From Alternaria dauci (Eukaryota; Ascomycota; Dothideomycetes; Pleosporales; Pleosporaceae), in the NCBI RefSeq assembly GCF_042100115.1, contig NC_091276.1, forward strand, positions 1,302,001 to 1,366,000: DNA of 64,000 bases, written 5' to 3'. The position numbers were made by a program, and so were the translations under genes. Positions within the stretch are counted from its first letter, which is position 1, and every line of letters starts with the position of its first letter. Shown here piece after piece: positions 1 to 10,108 of the stretch. A model generated the notes under the pieces. That model made no database searches. It saw nothing but the letters and a program-made list of their open reading frames with translations, and was not told the DNA's origin.

Positions 1-1397
1 AAGGTATCGTGGATATGCCCAAAAGCTAAGATCAATGTCCAAAAGATTGTCGAAAACCATTGGCTTAAGACGAAAATAGGCATTTCCTACAGTTGGTTGG
101 GAAAGTATCGATTCTTGCACACACACGTTAGTACGACAGATCCTTTCTTGTTTATTCTAGCATTTTCATCGGGCCTGCAATACTTGGTAGCATTAGGGCG
201 GAACAAGCTGGAGAAGACGATATGGAGAACAATGAACTGGACTGTACCTACATACTTATCCTTCTTTCCGAAGCAGACCGATCAGATGGTAGTATAGTTA
301 CAGCAATGCTGTCATGTGATGTATGCATCCTTCGATGGACCAAAAGCGTCGTGAACCTCACCTCTATTGTTGACCGTGATGCCTCAGGAAAGGTTGCTAG
401 CATTACCGTGCTGTCGGAAAGTGATACAAGGACATGAAAAACAGGAGTCGCCACTCATTTTGTTGTCAGGGTCAGTGTGCGGAGCCGCTCGGTGAATCGT
501 GGAGTTCATGCGGGTTTCGGTGGCAACTCGGACACGGTCGGAAAAGTGTGTTGTACATGTTTGTAGAAGATATTTCGAGCTTTACAAAGAGCTATGGGCC
601 CTTGCATCAAGTTTGACGTTCTAGAAAGGTCAGGCGGCCATGTGTTGAGGAGAAGAAAGGTTGGCCGCATCTCTGCAAAGTGATGAGCAGTGCGAGCGGC
701 GAGCGGCAACTGAGGAGATGCCGCTTCGGCGCAAAATCCGAATAGCTTGCGACATGCGACAAGCTGTCGGCAAGGAACAAACCGGGGATGCATTGCTTAC
801 AAGCATACAGAATCTTACTTAGCGGCTACTTGCATACTGTAATCAAGGGTAAGTAACGCATGCGTATGATGATGCATTTTACGGAGATACTAAGAGGAAG
901 AACATCTTGGAAGTATGTGACGATTGGCCGCATGGCGCTGGGAATGCATCCCGTAACAGAGCTAATGTTCTTCATCCAGTACCAACACGCGAGCAATGAA
1001 CCAACAGCAGAAGAAATTGCTAAAGAAGGTTTGCTCAATTCATCATGCGTCAGTGACCTGATCTCAGCGCGCACGATAATCGGCCCAGTGTGAAGGATGT
1101 GTAGGGCCAGGCAGGGTCTGCCGACGGGCACTTACCTCATCACAGCCCGCACATGTCAACGTGGGTCTAGCGGCGCCGGAAGTTCGGCGACGTCACCATG
1201 GTGTAGTTTTGAGCGTTGCGTTATCTTTTAATAAGTCGCCGCGTGCGCCGTCATATTTTATATATCGACTCAGACTCCGTACATTTGCTCATCCAACATC
1301 CGGTGTAGCCTGACGTGAACCTTCGAATAGCCAGTGCATTCTCACCTCAAACCAACACACCCGCATTCGAATCAAAGCAACTTCCACCCAAGACAAA
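1..1397. other. intergenic / promoter region without a recognisable gene
   Basis: Only short open frames without family resemblance or plausible splice structure were seen on either strand. The last 200 bases lie directly upstream of the RCF2 start codon and presumably hold its promoter and 5' leader. Nothing else can be supported. Confidence 0.5.
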
Positions 1398-2368
1398 ATG
1401 AAGGTTCTTACCAAGGAAGAAGAGGCGGCGCATTACAAGTGAGATCCACGCATGCATGGCGATATTTGTGGAATTTGTACTGACAAGTTGAAGTGCCACA
1501 GTCAAGGGCGGAACAATTGGTGGTGTCATTGGTACGGCGATAGGCGCTGCAGGTGTCATTGCTGCGAGCAGAAGATACCACTCCTTCAGAGCGCTCACTG
1601 TCCCGTTCCGAGCTTTCCTGGTCGCTTCAACAGGAACATTTGTTGGTGAGTTTCCCGCACGCCACACTGTAAGACTCCAGAACTCGTATGCTAACAATGC
1701 TACCCCACAGCTGTCATTGCCGCCGACCGAGCCTCCGCAGCATACGATATCGAGCACACACCCGAGAAGAAGCGCCAAGTCGAGCGCGAAAAAGAGCGCG
1801 AAGCCCTCTACGAACAGAACAGAACCGCTTTCGAGCGTGCAAAAGACTGGGCGACCGAAAACCGATACCCGCTTCTCTTTGGTTTCTGGATTGCCTCCAT
1901 GGCTGGCTCATGGCACATGGTCAACCGCAACCCATACCTGAGCGGATCACAAAAGTTGGTGCAGGCCCGTATGTACGCACAGGGAGGCACACTGGCGGCG
2001 CTACTAGGCAGCTTCGCGATTGAGGGGGCAGATGCAGCAAAGGGCAAGGGAAGGTGGGAGACGATTCGGGTTATTGACCCGAATGACCCCGAACACAAGC
2101 ATGTTATCGAGAAGAAGATCCATCACGAGAGATACGCTGGCGAGGACCAGTGGAGAGGTATGTGGAACGACCGTTGCATTGTACATGGGAAACAGCGAGC
2201 TAACCCAACAATGCAGAGATGGTAGAGGCCGAAGAGCAACGCGAGAAGGAACGCAAGGCCGCTGCTGCAGGCAAAGAGCACCAGGCGAAGCAGCACCAGC
2301 ACGCTGCTGACAAGAAGGAGGAGAAGGCCGAGAAGGAAGAAGAACAGAAGAAGAAGAGCAAGGCTTAA
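1398..2368 (+). CDS. RCF2: Respiratory supercomplex factor 2 homologue (HIG1-domain protein)
   Basis: Four exons: 1398-1438, 1494-1645, 1711-2157 and 2217-2368, giving 263 aa. Rcf2 is an inner mitochondrial membrane protein that binds cytochrome c oxidase and respiratory supercomplexes. The N terminus MKVLTKEEEAAHY resembles yeast Rcf2. A Gly/Ala-rich hydrophobic segment follows (about residues 18-38), and the HIG1-type signature QKLVQARMYAQGGT lies between two hydrophobic stretches near residues 110-160. The C terminus is a long charged Glu/Lys/Gln helix (EEQREKERKAA... to KKKSKA) that is longer than in yeast Rcf2 (224 aa, from memory). Exon 2 must start at 1494 rather than after the nearer AG at 1501, because only that keeps the frame NATVKGGTIGG. 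Family assignment rests on recognised motifs, not a search. Confidence 0.87.
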
Positions 2369-2974
2369 GCATGGGCTGACCTCATCTCCCACACCAACTT
2401 ACTACGATCTCGAATACCTTCGCTCTTCTGATCAGCGCCTGATCCGGTCTTGCTCATGTCTTTCGAAGAGCCCTATCATCATTATTGGCGTTTGGATGAA
2501 ACTCGATCTACGGCCCTGTCCCTGTACCTATTACGTCTGTATGATTAGGTCGTGTTCTGGTGGCTGGATTGCAAAGCGGCGTCTGTTTTGTTTGTAGATA
2601 TGAGCGCACTTTGGCGCACCTATGGAAAGCACTTTTTGCCATATTACTGTGTCTGACTGGCACATTTGCAATTCCCGTGTAACTTTCGTGTGTTGTCGAA
2701 TTCGTTCTGTTCAGCCATACAAGCTGCACGCGATGAATTCTCAGGGTCCATCATGACGTCTGTGTTTGTGGGTTGGTGCATCAAGCACGTCACATGCTTT
2801 CATGATAAACTAACAGGTGCATACATGTTGCAGAACTCGTTTATTCCATATGTTCATATGAACGGCTATCTCTTGCTGAGGTTACGACTATTAAACCACC
2901 TTCACCTTCACGCTCACCCTTGTACCCTGGCCAGAACCAAGGAGTCGGATCTACCTGAACCAAGCAACACAGAT
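2369..2974. other. intergenic region
   Basis: This holds the 3' flank of RCF2 and the leader of the next gene. Open reading continues upstream of 2975 in the same frame, including an ATG at 2858, so part of it may be coding. Nothing else was recognised. Confidence 0.4.
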
Positions 2975-3658
2975 ATGAGCCCATCGGATGTACCACGAAT
3001 GCTGGGGTCAATATCGCAGACGCTCATACCGAACACTAATCTTGTTCATCCACCCAAGAAGCCCCAAGATGCACAGCTTACAGCGACTATTGCAGACCTA
3101 CACATCCACCCTACTATCGAGGCACTGTTGCATATCTTGAATCACGATTTGCCCTCTGCACACTTCCTAGTCCGGCACATGCAGGCCCCGCCAGCTGTGG
3201 AAGGAATGCTGCTTCATGGTATCTTGCACCGCGCGGAAGGCGACTTTGACAACGCAAGAGCATGGGTAGGCGACGTGGCAGACGCGTGTGAAGGTTATCA
3301 ACCCAAGCACAAACAAGATGGTCAGAAGCTGGATGCCGAAGTTGCGAAACAAATTGGCAGCAACTCTGCCATCTCTGCTTCGCTCATCGACTTCGTCTAC
3401 GGCGACGAAGAGCCTAAGGGTCTGATTGACGCCGTCGAAGAGTTTCGAAGAAAGAAGAAAACCGAGAGGGCGAATGACGAGGAGGGCATCGAGAGCAGGA
3501 TAAGAGGCGAGGCCGAGAGGGTGCTGGAGTGGTGCAAGAACAAGTTTGGAGACCAGGTGTTTGATGATGCGACAAAAGCGTGGGTCAAGAATAGCGAGGA
3601 GATTAGCAAGATCAGCGGAGATATGGTGAGTGGTGGGAAGGGATATAGGGAGTTTTGA
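2975..3658 (+). CDS. conserved fungal protein of unknown function
   Basis: An intronless frame of about 227 aa from the ATG at 2975 (MSPSDVPRMLGS). An in-frame ATG at 2858 would add 39 residues, but these are Leu/His-rich and look like leader sequence. The central part reads as a compact helical domain (LLHILNHDLPSAHFLVRHMQ, then GILHRAEGDFDNARAWVGDV), reminiscent of TPR-like helical pairs. The C-terminal half is highly charged with a predicted coiled coil (EEFRRKKKTERANDEEG). No signal peptide or membrane segment is visible. The domain resembles a widespread fungal protein, but I cannot name its function. It lies between RCF2 and SEY1 on the same strand. Confidence 0.65.
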   Translation: MSPSDVPRMLGSISQTLIPNTNLVHPPKKPQDAQLTATIADLHIHPTIEALLHILNHDLPSAHFLVRHMQAPPAVEGMLLHGILHRAEGDFDNARAWVGDVADACEGYQPKHKQDGQKLDAEVAKQIGSNSAISASLIDFVYGDEEPKGLIDAVEEFRRKKKTERANDEEGIESRIRGEAERVLEWCKNKFGDQVFDDATKAWVKNSEEISKISGDMVSGGKGYREF

Positions 3659-4246
3659 ACATGGTGGATAGTTTGGTGGTACGGGAACATGGTGTAGTGT
3701 GCACAGTGGGGTACATGTAATTTCTCTCCTGTTGCTGGAGCTTTGCGATGAGCAAAGGCGTCTAGAGCGATCGGTACGGCGATCTCCCAGATTTCGGTAG
3801 CTTGTCGGTAGGCGTCCGAGAACACGTTTATTTTTCAGGAACCTCGTGTCAAGCGATCCAGTGATGGTACCGGCGAAATCAGTGCCAAGAGGGGATGTGA
3901 TTTTGGTCCTGCCCTTGGATGGCAACGTTGCATGCCCACTACCGCACACAACCAGGGTTCTGATGGACGTCCATGGGGCAACAGCACGCGAGGAGTTGAG
4001 CAGGAATGTCTCAGAAGCCGGTATGCCAACAAGGTGAATGATGCAGCCAGACCGTCATCTGTACGGCAGTAACCACCACCTGGGCCTAAGCGAGGATGCG
4101 GGCCGGGGTGCAGCGACGAATGGCGGCGAGACGCCCTCGAAGCGGTCGGCCGCCTGTGACATCAACGGCCAGCTTTCACCCCTAGACAACGCCATATTCT
4201 TCCCGCACCACGTGCAGCTCTCGGCTGCACTGTACACGCAGAAACC
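3659..4246. other. intergenic / SEY1 promoter region
   Basis: No convincing coding frame was seen. The region contains the 3' flank of the preceding gene and the upstream region of SEY1. Confidence 0.45.
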
Positions 4247-7072
4247 ATGGCCGACGAATCCCTCCAGGTCAACGGCCAGAGCCGCCCGAGCAACATCAAA
4301 CACCACACGTCGCCGTCTCTCATGATGAACGCCCACTTTGCCGGCGTGGGCGAGAATGCCGACAAAGGCGCCTACGAACATGGCATCCAGGTCATTGACG
4401 AGGACAAGATGTTCAAGTATGTCTTCTGCCGGTGCACGCAGCTTGGGTAGCAGAGGAGAGGGCTAATGGGTACTCGCCGTGCAGCACAAACCTATCCACA
4501 TATCTCGGCATTGAGAAGGTCATCCCCTCGGGCTTCAACTACCACCTCATATCCGTCTTTGGCTCGCAATCCACCGGAAAATCCACGCTCCTCAACTACC
4601 TCTTCGGCACCCAGTTCGGCGTCATGTCCGAGCAGGAGCGTCGCCAGACCACAAAGGGCATCTGGATGAGCAAGAACAAGCGCGCCGAGGGTGGCTCCAA
4701 CATGGCCGAAAACATCCTGGTCATGGATGTCGAGGGTACCGATGGCAGAGAGCGAGGAGAGGACCAGGACTTTGAGCGCAAGAGTGCCCTTTTTGCGCTT
4801 GCCACGAGCGAGGTCCTCATCGTCAACATCTGGGAACACCAGGTCGGACTGTACCAGGGTGCCAACATGGGCCTGCTCAAGACCGTCTTCGAGGTCAACT
4901 TGCAGCTCTTTGTCAAGGACAGCAAGTACGTTTGCTGACCACGCTAGACTCATCCCATGCTGACAGCCACGCAGGTCCACTCCGAGATCCCTCTTGTTCT
5001 TCGTCATTCGCGATCACATCGGCACCACACCCCTCAAGAACCTCCAAAACACCCTGATACAAGACCTGTCCAAGCTGTGGTCGACCATCTCCAAGCCCAA
5101 TGGCCTGGAGAACTCGCGGATAGAAGACTACTTCGACTTCGCCTTTGTCGCTCTACCACACAAGATCCTACAACCGGAAAAGTTCGAGGAGGCAGTCACA
5201 CAACTTAGCACAAGATTCAAGGAGGGATACAATGACCCCAGGAAGAACGGACTCATCGACGAGTCGACTGCACCCATCTTCCTGCCCCAATACCACCGAC
5301 GCATCCCCGCAGACGGTTTCTCAACATATGCCGAGGGCGTATGGGACCAGATTGTCAACAACAAGGACCTGGATCTGCCCACGCAGCAAGAACTGTTGGC
5401 TCAGTTCCGTTGTGACGAGATCTCGCGCGAGGTCCTGGTTGCTTTCGACGAGAAGATCACGCCCCTAGAGGACAAGCAAGCCGAAGATGCTCGGATAGGG
5501 AAGCTCTCTGTCATCGCCGACCTCGGCCCTGCCATGAGCGCCGCACGAACCAAGGTCTTCAAAGACTTCGATACGAATGCGAGCCGATACCACAAAGGCG
5601 TCTACAAGCGGAAGCAGGCAGAACTTGAAGGCAAGGTAGATTCACGGCTGAAGGCTCTATTCCAGAAGCAACTTACAGCGGCTCACAAGTCTGGCGTGGA
5701 ATCCTTCAGCGAAGCCGTCAGTGCGGCGGTCAAGAGCGGTCAGAAGAAGGGCACCTATGACTTTGCACAGATTGTTGATTCGGAGAAGAAGCAGGCACTT
5801 GCCAAGTTTGAAGAGGATGCCAAAGCCATGGCTATCGAAGGTGCAGCCTGGAGCAGTCACGAGAACGAGTTGAAAATCTACAAGAAGGAGCTCGATGACG
5901 TATCCGGGCGTCTGCGCAAGGAGGAGATGAGACGGCTGGCTACACGTATCGAGCGCTGGGTACGATCGCGGTTGGATGAGTCTGTCGGTCTTGAGTTCAA
6001 CAAGCTCGGATCCGGTCGAGGCGGTTCTGGCGCGCCCGAGCATGGCGAGCGACCTCCAACAGAGAAGGATCTCTGGGACCGTGTCTGGACCATCTTTACC
6101 GACACTGTCTCAATGGCTGAAAAGCGATTCACCGACCGCGCATCGAGCTTCGATGCTAGTCCCGACGAAGTTGAGGTCGGTCTGTGGAGGTTACGGCGCA
6201 AGTCGTGGGCTGTGCTCCGCGCAAAGATTGACGAGGAAGTCATGGAAGGTAACATTCTATTGAAGCTAAGAGAAAACTTCGAAGACAAGTTCCGCTATGA
6301 CGAACATGGCGTCCCAAGAATATGGCGACCTACAGATGATATCGAAGGCATCTACACCAAAGCTCGAGAGTCGACAATCACCGTCATTCCACTTCTCGCT
6401 CGTTTCAAGTTGGCCAAAACATCGAGCCCTCCACCACTCGACGCTTGGATCGGCGAAGCACCCGCCTCAGTAACGCCCGCGGATGAGGATGACTTGACAC
6501 CCATCGGTGGCCTGGACGACGAAGAGGGCAAGACCCTAGAAGAGGAGATGACGATTCTCTCCGACGCTAAGCAAGCTGACCTTCTCGTCCGCTTCAAGAA
6601 GACCGCAGATGGCGTCTATGTGGAAGCCAAGCGTAGCGCGATTGGCGGTATTACGCAAGTTCCGTTGTACTTTTATGGCTTGCTCCTTGCGCTGGGTTGG
6701 AACGAGATAGTAGCTGGTAGATTCCCTCGTCGTCCCTCATCTCTGCCGTTTGACCACTAACGCTTCCCAGTTCTTCGCAACCCAGTATACTTCATCTTCC
6801 TCATCCTCCTCGCTGTCGGCACCTACGTAACCTACACTCTCAACCTATGGGGCCCCATGGCACGGATGGCCAACGCTGCATCACAACAAGGTCTTGAAGT
6901 CGGTAAGGAGCGTCTTCGTACCTTCCTCGAGAGCTCGGATACAGGACGCCAGGCTATGGCTATGAGCGGCGGTATGAATGACACCAGGAGACAAGAGAAT
7001 GTCAGGATGGACAGGCTGAACGGTGACGGAAAGAAGAGCAAGGCTGAGGAGGAGGATCTCGATGACATTTGA
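4247..7072 (+). CDS. SEY1: Dynamin-like GTPase of the ER, Sey1 / RHD3 / atlastin-type
   Basis: Four exons: 4247-4416, 4485-4925, 4975-6716 and 6771-7072, giving 884 aa, a normal length for fungal Sey1. Sey1 drives homotypic fusion of ER tubules. The GTPase domain carries the P-loop GSQSTGKST (residues 83-91), a G2-like QTTKGIW stretch and the G3 box DVEGTDGRE, and exon 3 opens with the VIRDHIG segment holding the RD pair of the RHD3/atlastin G4 region. A long helical bundle follows (about residues 300-700). Near residues 755-810 two closely spaced hydrophobic segments ([14 protein letters not shown] and [15 protein letters not shown]) form the hairpin anchor. A short charged cytosolic tail ends in DLDDI. 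The third intron (6717-6770) falls between the two membrane segments. All splice sites are GT...AG and phase consistent. Confidence 0.95.
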
Positions 7073-7638
7073 GGGGGTGCTTTGCACTTGCGTTGTCTTT
7101 TGTGTAGACGCCGCCTAGGAATAGGATAAGTGAAAAGAATGGCATGCCATTCATGGGGTTGGGGTTGGGCTTGTGGATTATTGATAGACTCCTAGAGGCT
7201 GGGACGACTTCGTCTAAATCAGAAGCAGAATTTTTGAGCTATATCGTCTCATACAAGTGTGCGCAAATGATCCTGCAAAAACCACCATCAGCAGATATTC
7301 TTCATCGCCTTGAAGTCTGCGCCGGTAGGAGTATACCAATAATTTTGGGGCTTCCACAGCTCTCATCCCACTTTAAACTCTCCATCCTTGTTACCAAATC
7401 ATACAGAATCACTGCCATATGGGCACGAACACCAATTCTAGTCTTCTACTATCAAAGTCTGGACGACAACATCCGTGTCATTGCTGACCTGAAGATTGAA
7501 GCATTCTCAACGGCTCAGGAATACATATTCTGCGTAATATGCATACTTGGAAAGAAGGAACGATGACTACATAATAAATGCGAAGAACTTGAGGTGTCTA
7601 TTGTACGACAAGCCAGTGGCCAAAAGTCCACACTACAT
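7073..7638. other. convergent intergenic region
   Basis: The region lies between the 3' ends of SEY1 and the FAD oxidoreductase gene. An open frame of 140 codons (7144-7566, + strand) has no family resemblance and an irregular composition, so I treat it as chance within 3' UTR sequence. Confidence 0.45.
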
Positions 7639-8923
7639 CTAAACACCGAACTTTCTGGGATCCAAACTACCAATTTGCGCACTCTTCGCATCGCCATCCC
7701 ATACAAACTCGCTTAGCAGCTTTCCTGTCGCAGGTCCGTTCTGGATACCCCAACATGTGTGTCCAGCACCCATCAGCAGCCCCTTCACACTGGTCTTTCC
7801 AATAAGCGGACCGCTACCTCTGCTAACATTTGGCAGGTAACACGCTTGTCTTGCTGTGACCTCTCCATCTCTCAACTCCTCCGAGATAGCAGAGACCTGC
7901 TCAAAGATTTCTTGACACCGGCTCTCGTCACATTGAACCAGGTCAGTAGATGTAGGAAGGGGTACGAGATGGTCACCTTCGCCGCACGCGTAGACTTCCT
8001 GGTTAGGTCGAGCATAGATCTCTGGTGTGACGGTCTCGCCGCGTTTGCCGTTACCACGTGGCATGTCTATTGAGGTGAAGAGTGCGTAGGCAGAGACGGG
8101 TCGCGAAGGGCGAATCGTGACACTGTGAGCACGGAGGGCTGAGATGGGCGAGGGCTTCCAGACTGTCTTTGTCCATGGGCCTGCCGTAAGGATAATAGTA
8201 TCAGCATCGAGTTTTTGCTCTTCGCCCGACTCTTTGCTCTTGTATGAAACAGACTTCACAGCGCCGTTCTCTTGATCAATGTTGGTAGCAGAGCCGTACA
8301 CAATCTTGACGCCCTTTCCTTCTGCAAGCTGTGCCATACTCGTCGTGAAATGGTAAGGATGCACTTGCGCCGTCGTGAGTGGTGTACCCATTTCCTCGTA
8401 AGCCTTCATGCCATCTGCGGCCACCCAATCCAAATCTTTTGGTACACCAGCAGCGCGTAGTAACCCGATCGCTTTCTGCGTTCGCTTTTGTAGACTCACT
8501 GAGTCTTCTTTGCTCTTGCCATTCGCTCCGTCTTTGGCACCTTTGTTCTTGGCCAGAACACCATACATGTCGACCTGACCACAGTGTACTGCTCTGTAGC
8601 CCCAACGTTCAGTGCCACCATGCTTCTCAGCTAGCTCTTGATGCAGTTTGTAACTGAGCGGCACAATGCAATTCGGGTACGCCCATAATGCTAGAAGACC
8701 ACCGGCTTTCCCCGATGCACCACCAGCAATCTTAGTGGCTTCCAAAAGTGTGATGCTGTCTCTTTCCTTGTTGAAGCTTGGGTGGTGCGAAAGAAAGTAG
8801 GCGGTGGTAGAGCCAATTATGCCGCCACCTGCGGTCGTTAGCAAGAAAACTTCGAGGTATACAAATGCGTCGGTGGGAGCTACCAATAATAACAATATTC
8901 CGTTTTTGCTGATCGGCTGCCAT
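7639..8923 (-). CDS. FAD-dependent oxidoreductase, DAO superfamily (Tda3-like)
   Basis: Two exons on the minus strand: 8923-8884 and 8828-7639, giving 409 aa. The first exon encodes MAADQQKRNIVII, and splicing across a 55-nt intron rebuilds the Rossmann motif IIGGGIIGSTTAYFL (GxGxxG at residues 14-19). Without the intron the Gly triplet is broken, which fixes the start at 8923. The segment LLEATKIAGGASGKAGG is the usual ADP-binding continuation. The C-terminal GLLMGAGHTCWGIQNGPATGKLLSEF is the second FAD-contacting block of the D-amino-acid/glycine oxidase fold. Among DAO proteins it most resembles yeast Tda3 and S. pombe relatives linked to late endosome-Golgi transport. Its substrate is unknown, and a true amine or amino-acid oxidase remains possible. 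Confidence 0.85.
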
Positions 8924-9148
8924 GATGTTTGTTAGGCGCGAAGTTGCTTTTAGCATGAAGATGTCGATGTTTTGCAAGCGTGGCGTTGTTGGTGTTGGAC
9001 TTTTCGGAGAGATTTAAACCGATTACTGCGATACGTCATAGTTCACATGCGCCAAACGTTCGTTGAGCAACCCCTGACAATGTGTACGTTGGAATGAAAT
9101 AGAGGTGTTTATCAGCTACAATGGCATACAGGATGGGCCTGCATCGTC

Positions 9149-10108
9149 TCAGAAGTCCCCGCCCATGTCGCCCATGTCGCCCATATCGCCCATGTCATCG
9201 CCGCCCATATCGCCATCATCACCATAGTTGTTCTCAACATAGGTGTCGCCGCCATCCCCCGCCATTGCGGATCCAATAAGTCCACCGGCCAGCAGACCTC
9301 CTCCTGCCCCAAGGGCCATGCCTCCCATGCCGCCTCCACCTCCTGGACGCCTGCCACCGCCCATCATACCACCACCCATAGGCATACCGCCACCCATTGG
9401 TCGGCCGTAGCCTCCACCACCATAGTAACCTCCTCCACCTGCGTGGCCGTATGCTGGCTGTCCGTAGCCATGCTGTTGTGGGTACCCGTGCGACGATGAG
9501 GAATGCGATGAGCCAGTAGCCTTGCCGAGGATCTTGCCTAGTAGGCCTTTGCCTTTACTGCCCTTGTCTTGTGTACTCGCATCGTGATGTTGTTCTTGGG
9601 AGTACGAGCTGGTGCTCTGCTGTCCATAACCGCCGTACTGCGGTGGTTGCGACTGCCCCGGCTGGGTGTAGTAGTCGTTTGAATGCCCGCCTGTGTTGCC
9701 TGAGTGTCCGTTGGCGCGCGCTTGTTCTTCTTCTTGTAGCCTTCTCGCAAGCGCCTCGTCCTCGCTCGTGTTCGCGTAGGGGTTGTTGCTACCAAAGCTT
9801 CCCTTGTCGTTCGCGGCTGAAGGATATCCACCGACAGCTCCGCTTGCTGGAGGCGCATATCCGGGGGGAGCGCCAGCGGGCGGGGCTTCGCCGGGGGGAT
9901 AGACAGGTTCGGTCGGCTTATCCCATTGTGACTGCTTTGTGTAGATGTTGACGTAGAACCATTCGTTGTATTGCGTGTTCCATACGGCTTTCCAGCCTTC
10001 CGGTACCTTGGGTGGTGGGGGACCCTGTATGCCCTGTTAGCCATGACCACGCCATGACCATGGTTACGATCGCCATGTACATACTGCTGGTGGTGCGAAG
10101 TCTGCCAT
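9149..10108 (-). CDS. WW-domain protein with Gly/Met-rich low-complexity tail
   Basis: Two exons: 10108-10085 (MADFAPPA) and 10024-9149, joined by a 60-nt intron, giving 299 aa. The WW domain spans about residues 15-46, with the two signature tryptophans W19 and W42, the central WFYVN aromatic block and the terminal Pro (P45). WW domains bind proline-rich ligands. After it come a Pro/Gly/Ala linker, a Glu/Arg helix (DEALARRLQEEEQARANG), Gln/Ser/Tyr-rich sequence and a Gly/Met-rich region with repeated MGGG units. A small hydrophobic Gly-zipper-like stretch (GAGGGLLAGGLIGSAMAG) and an acidic GDMG repeat close the protein. Similar WW plus Gly-rich proteins occur in many filamentous fungi, and no function is established to my knowledge. 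Confidence 0.8.

Noticed and set aside
1502..1510. RCF2 exon 2 beginning after the AG at 1500-1501
   Set aside because: This breaks the reading frame; the AG at 1492-1493 gives the conserved sequence.
3167..3949. 260-codon minus-strand frame opposite the gene at 2975
   Set aside because: Antisense shadow with no recognisable domain; the plus strand carries the conserved-looking protein.
7144..7566. 140-codon plus-strand frame after SEY1
   Set aside because: Lies in the convergent 3' region, with no family resemblance and irregular composition.
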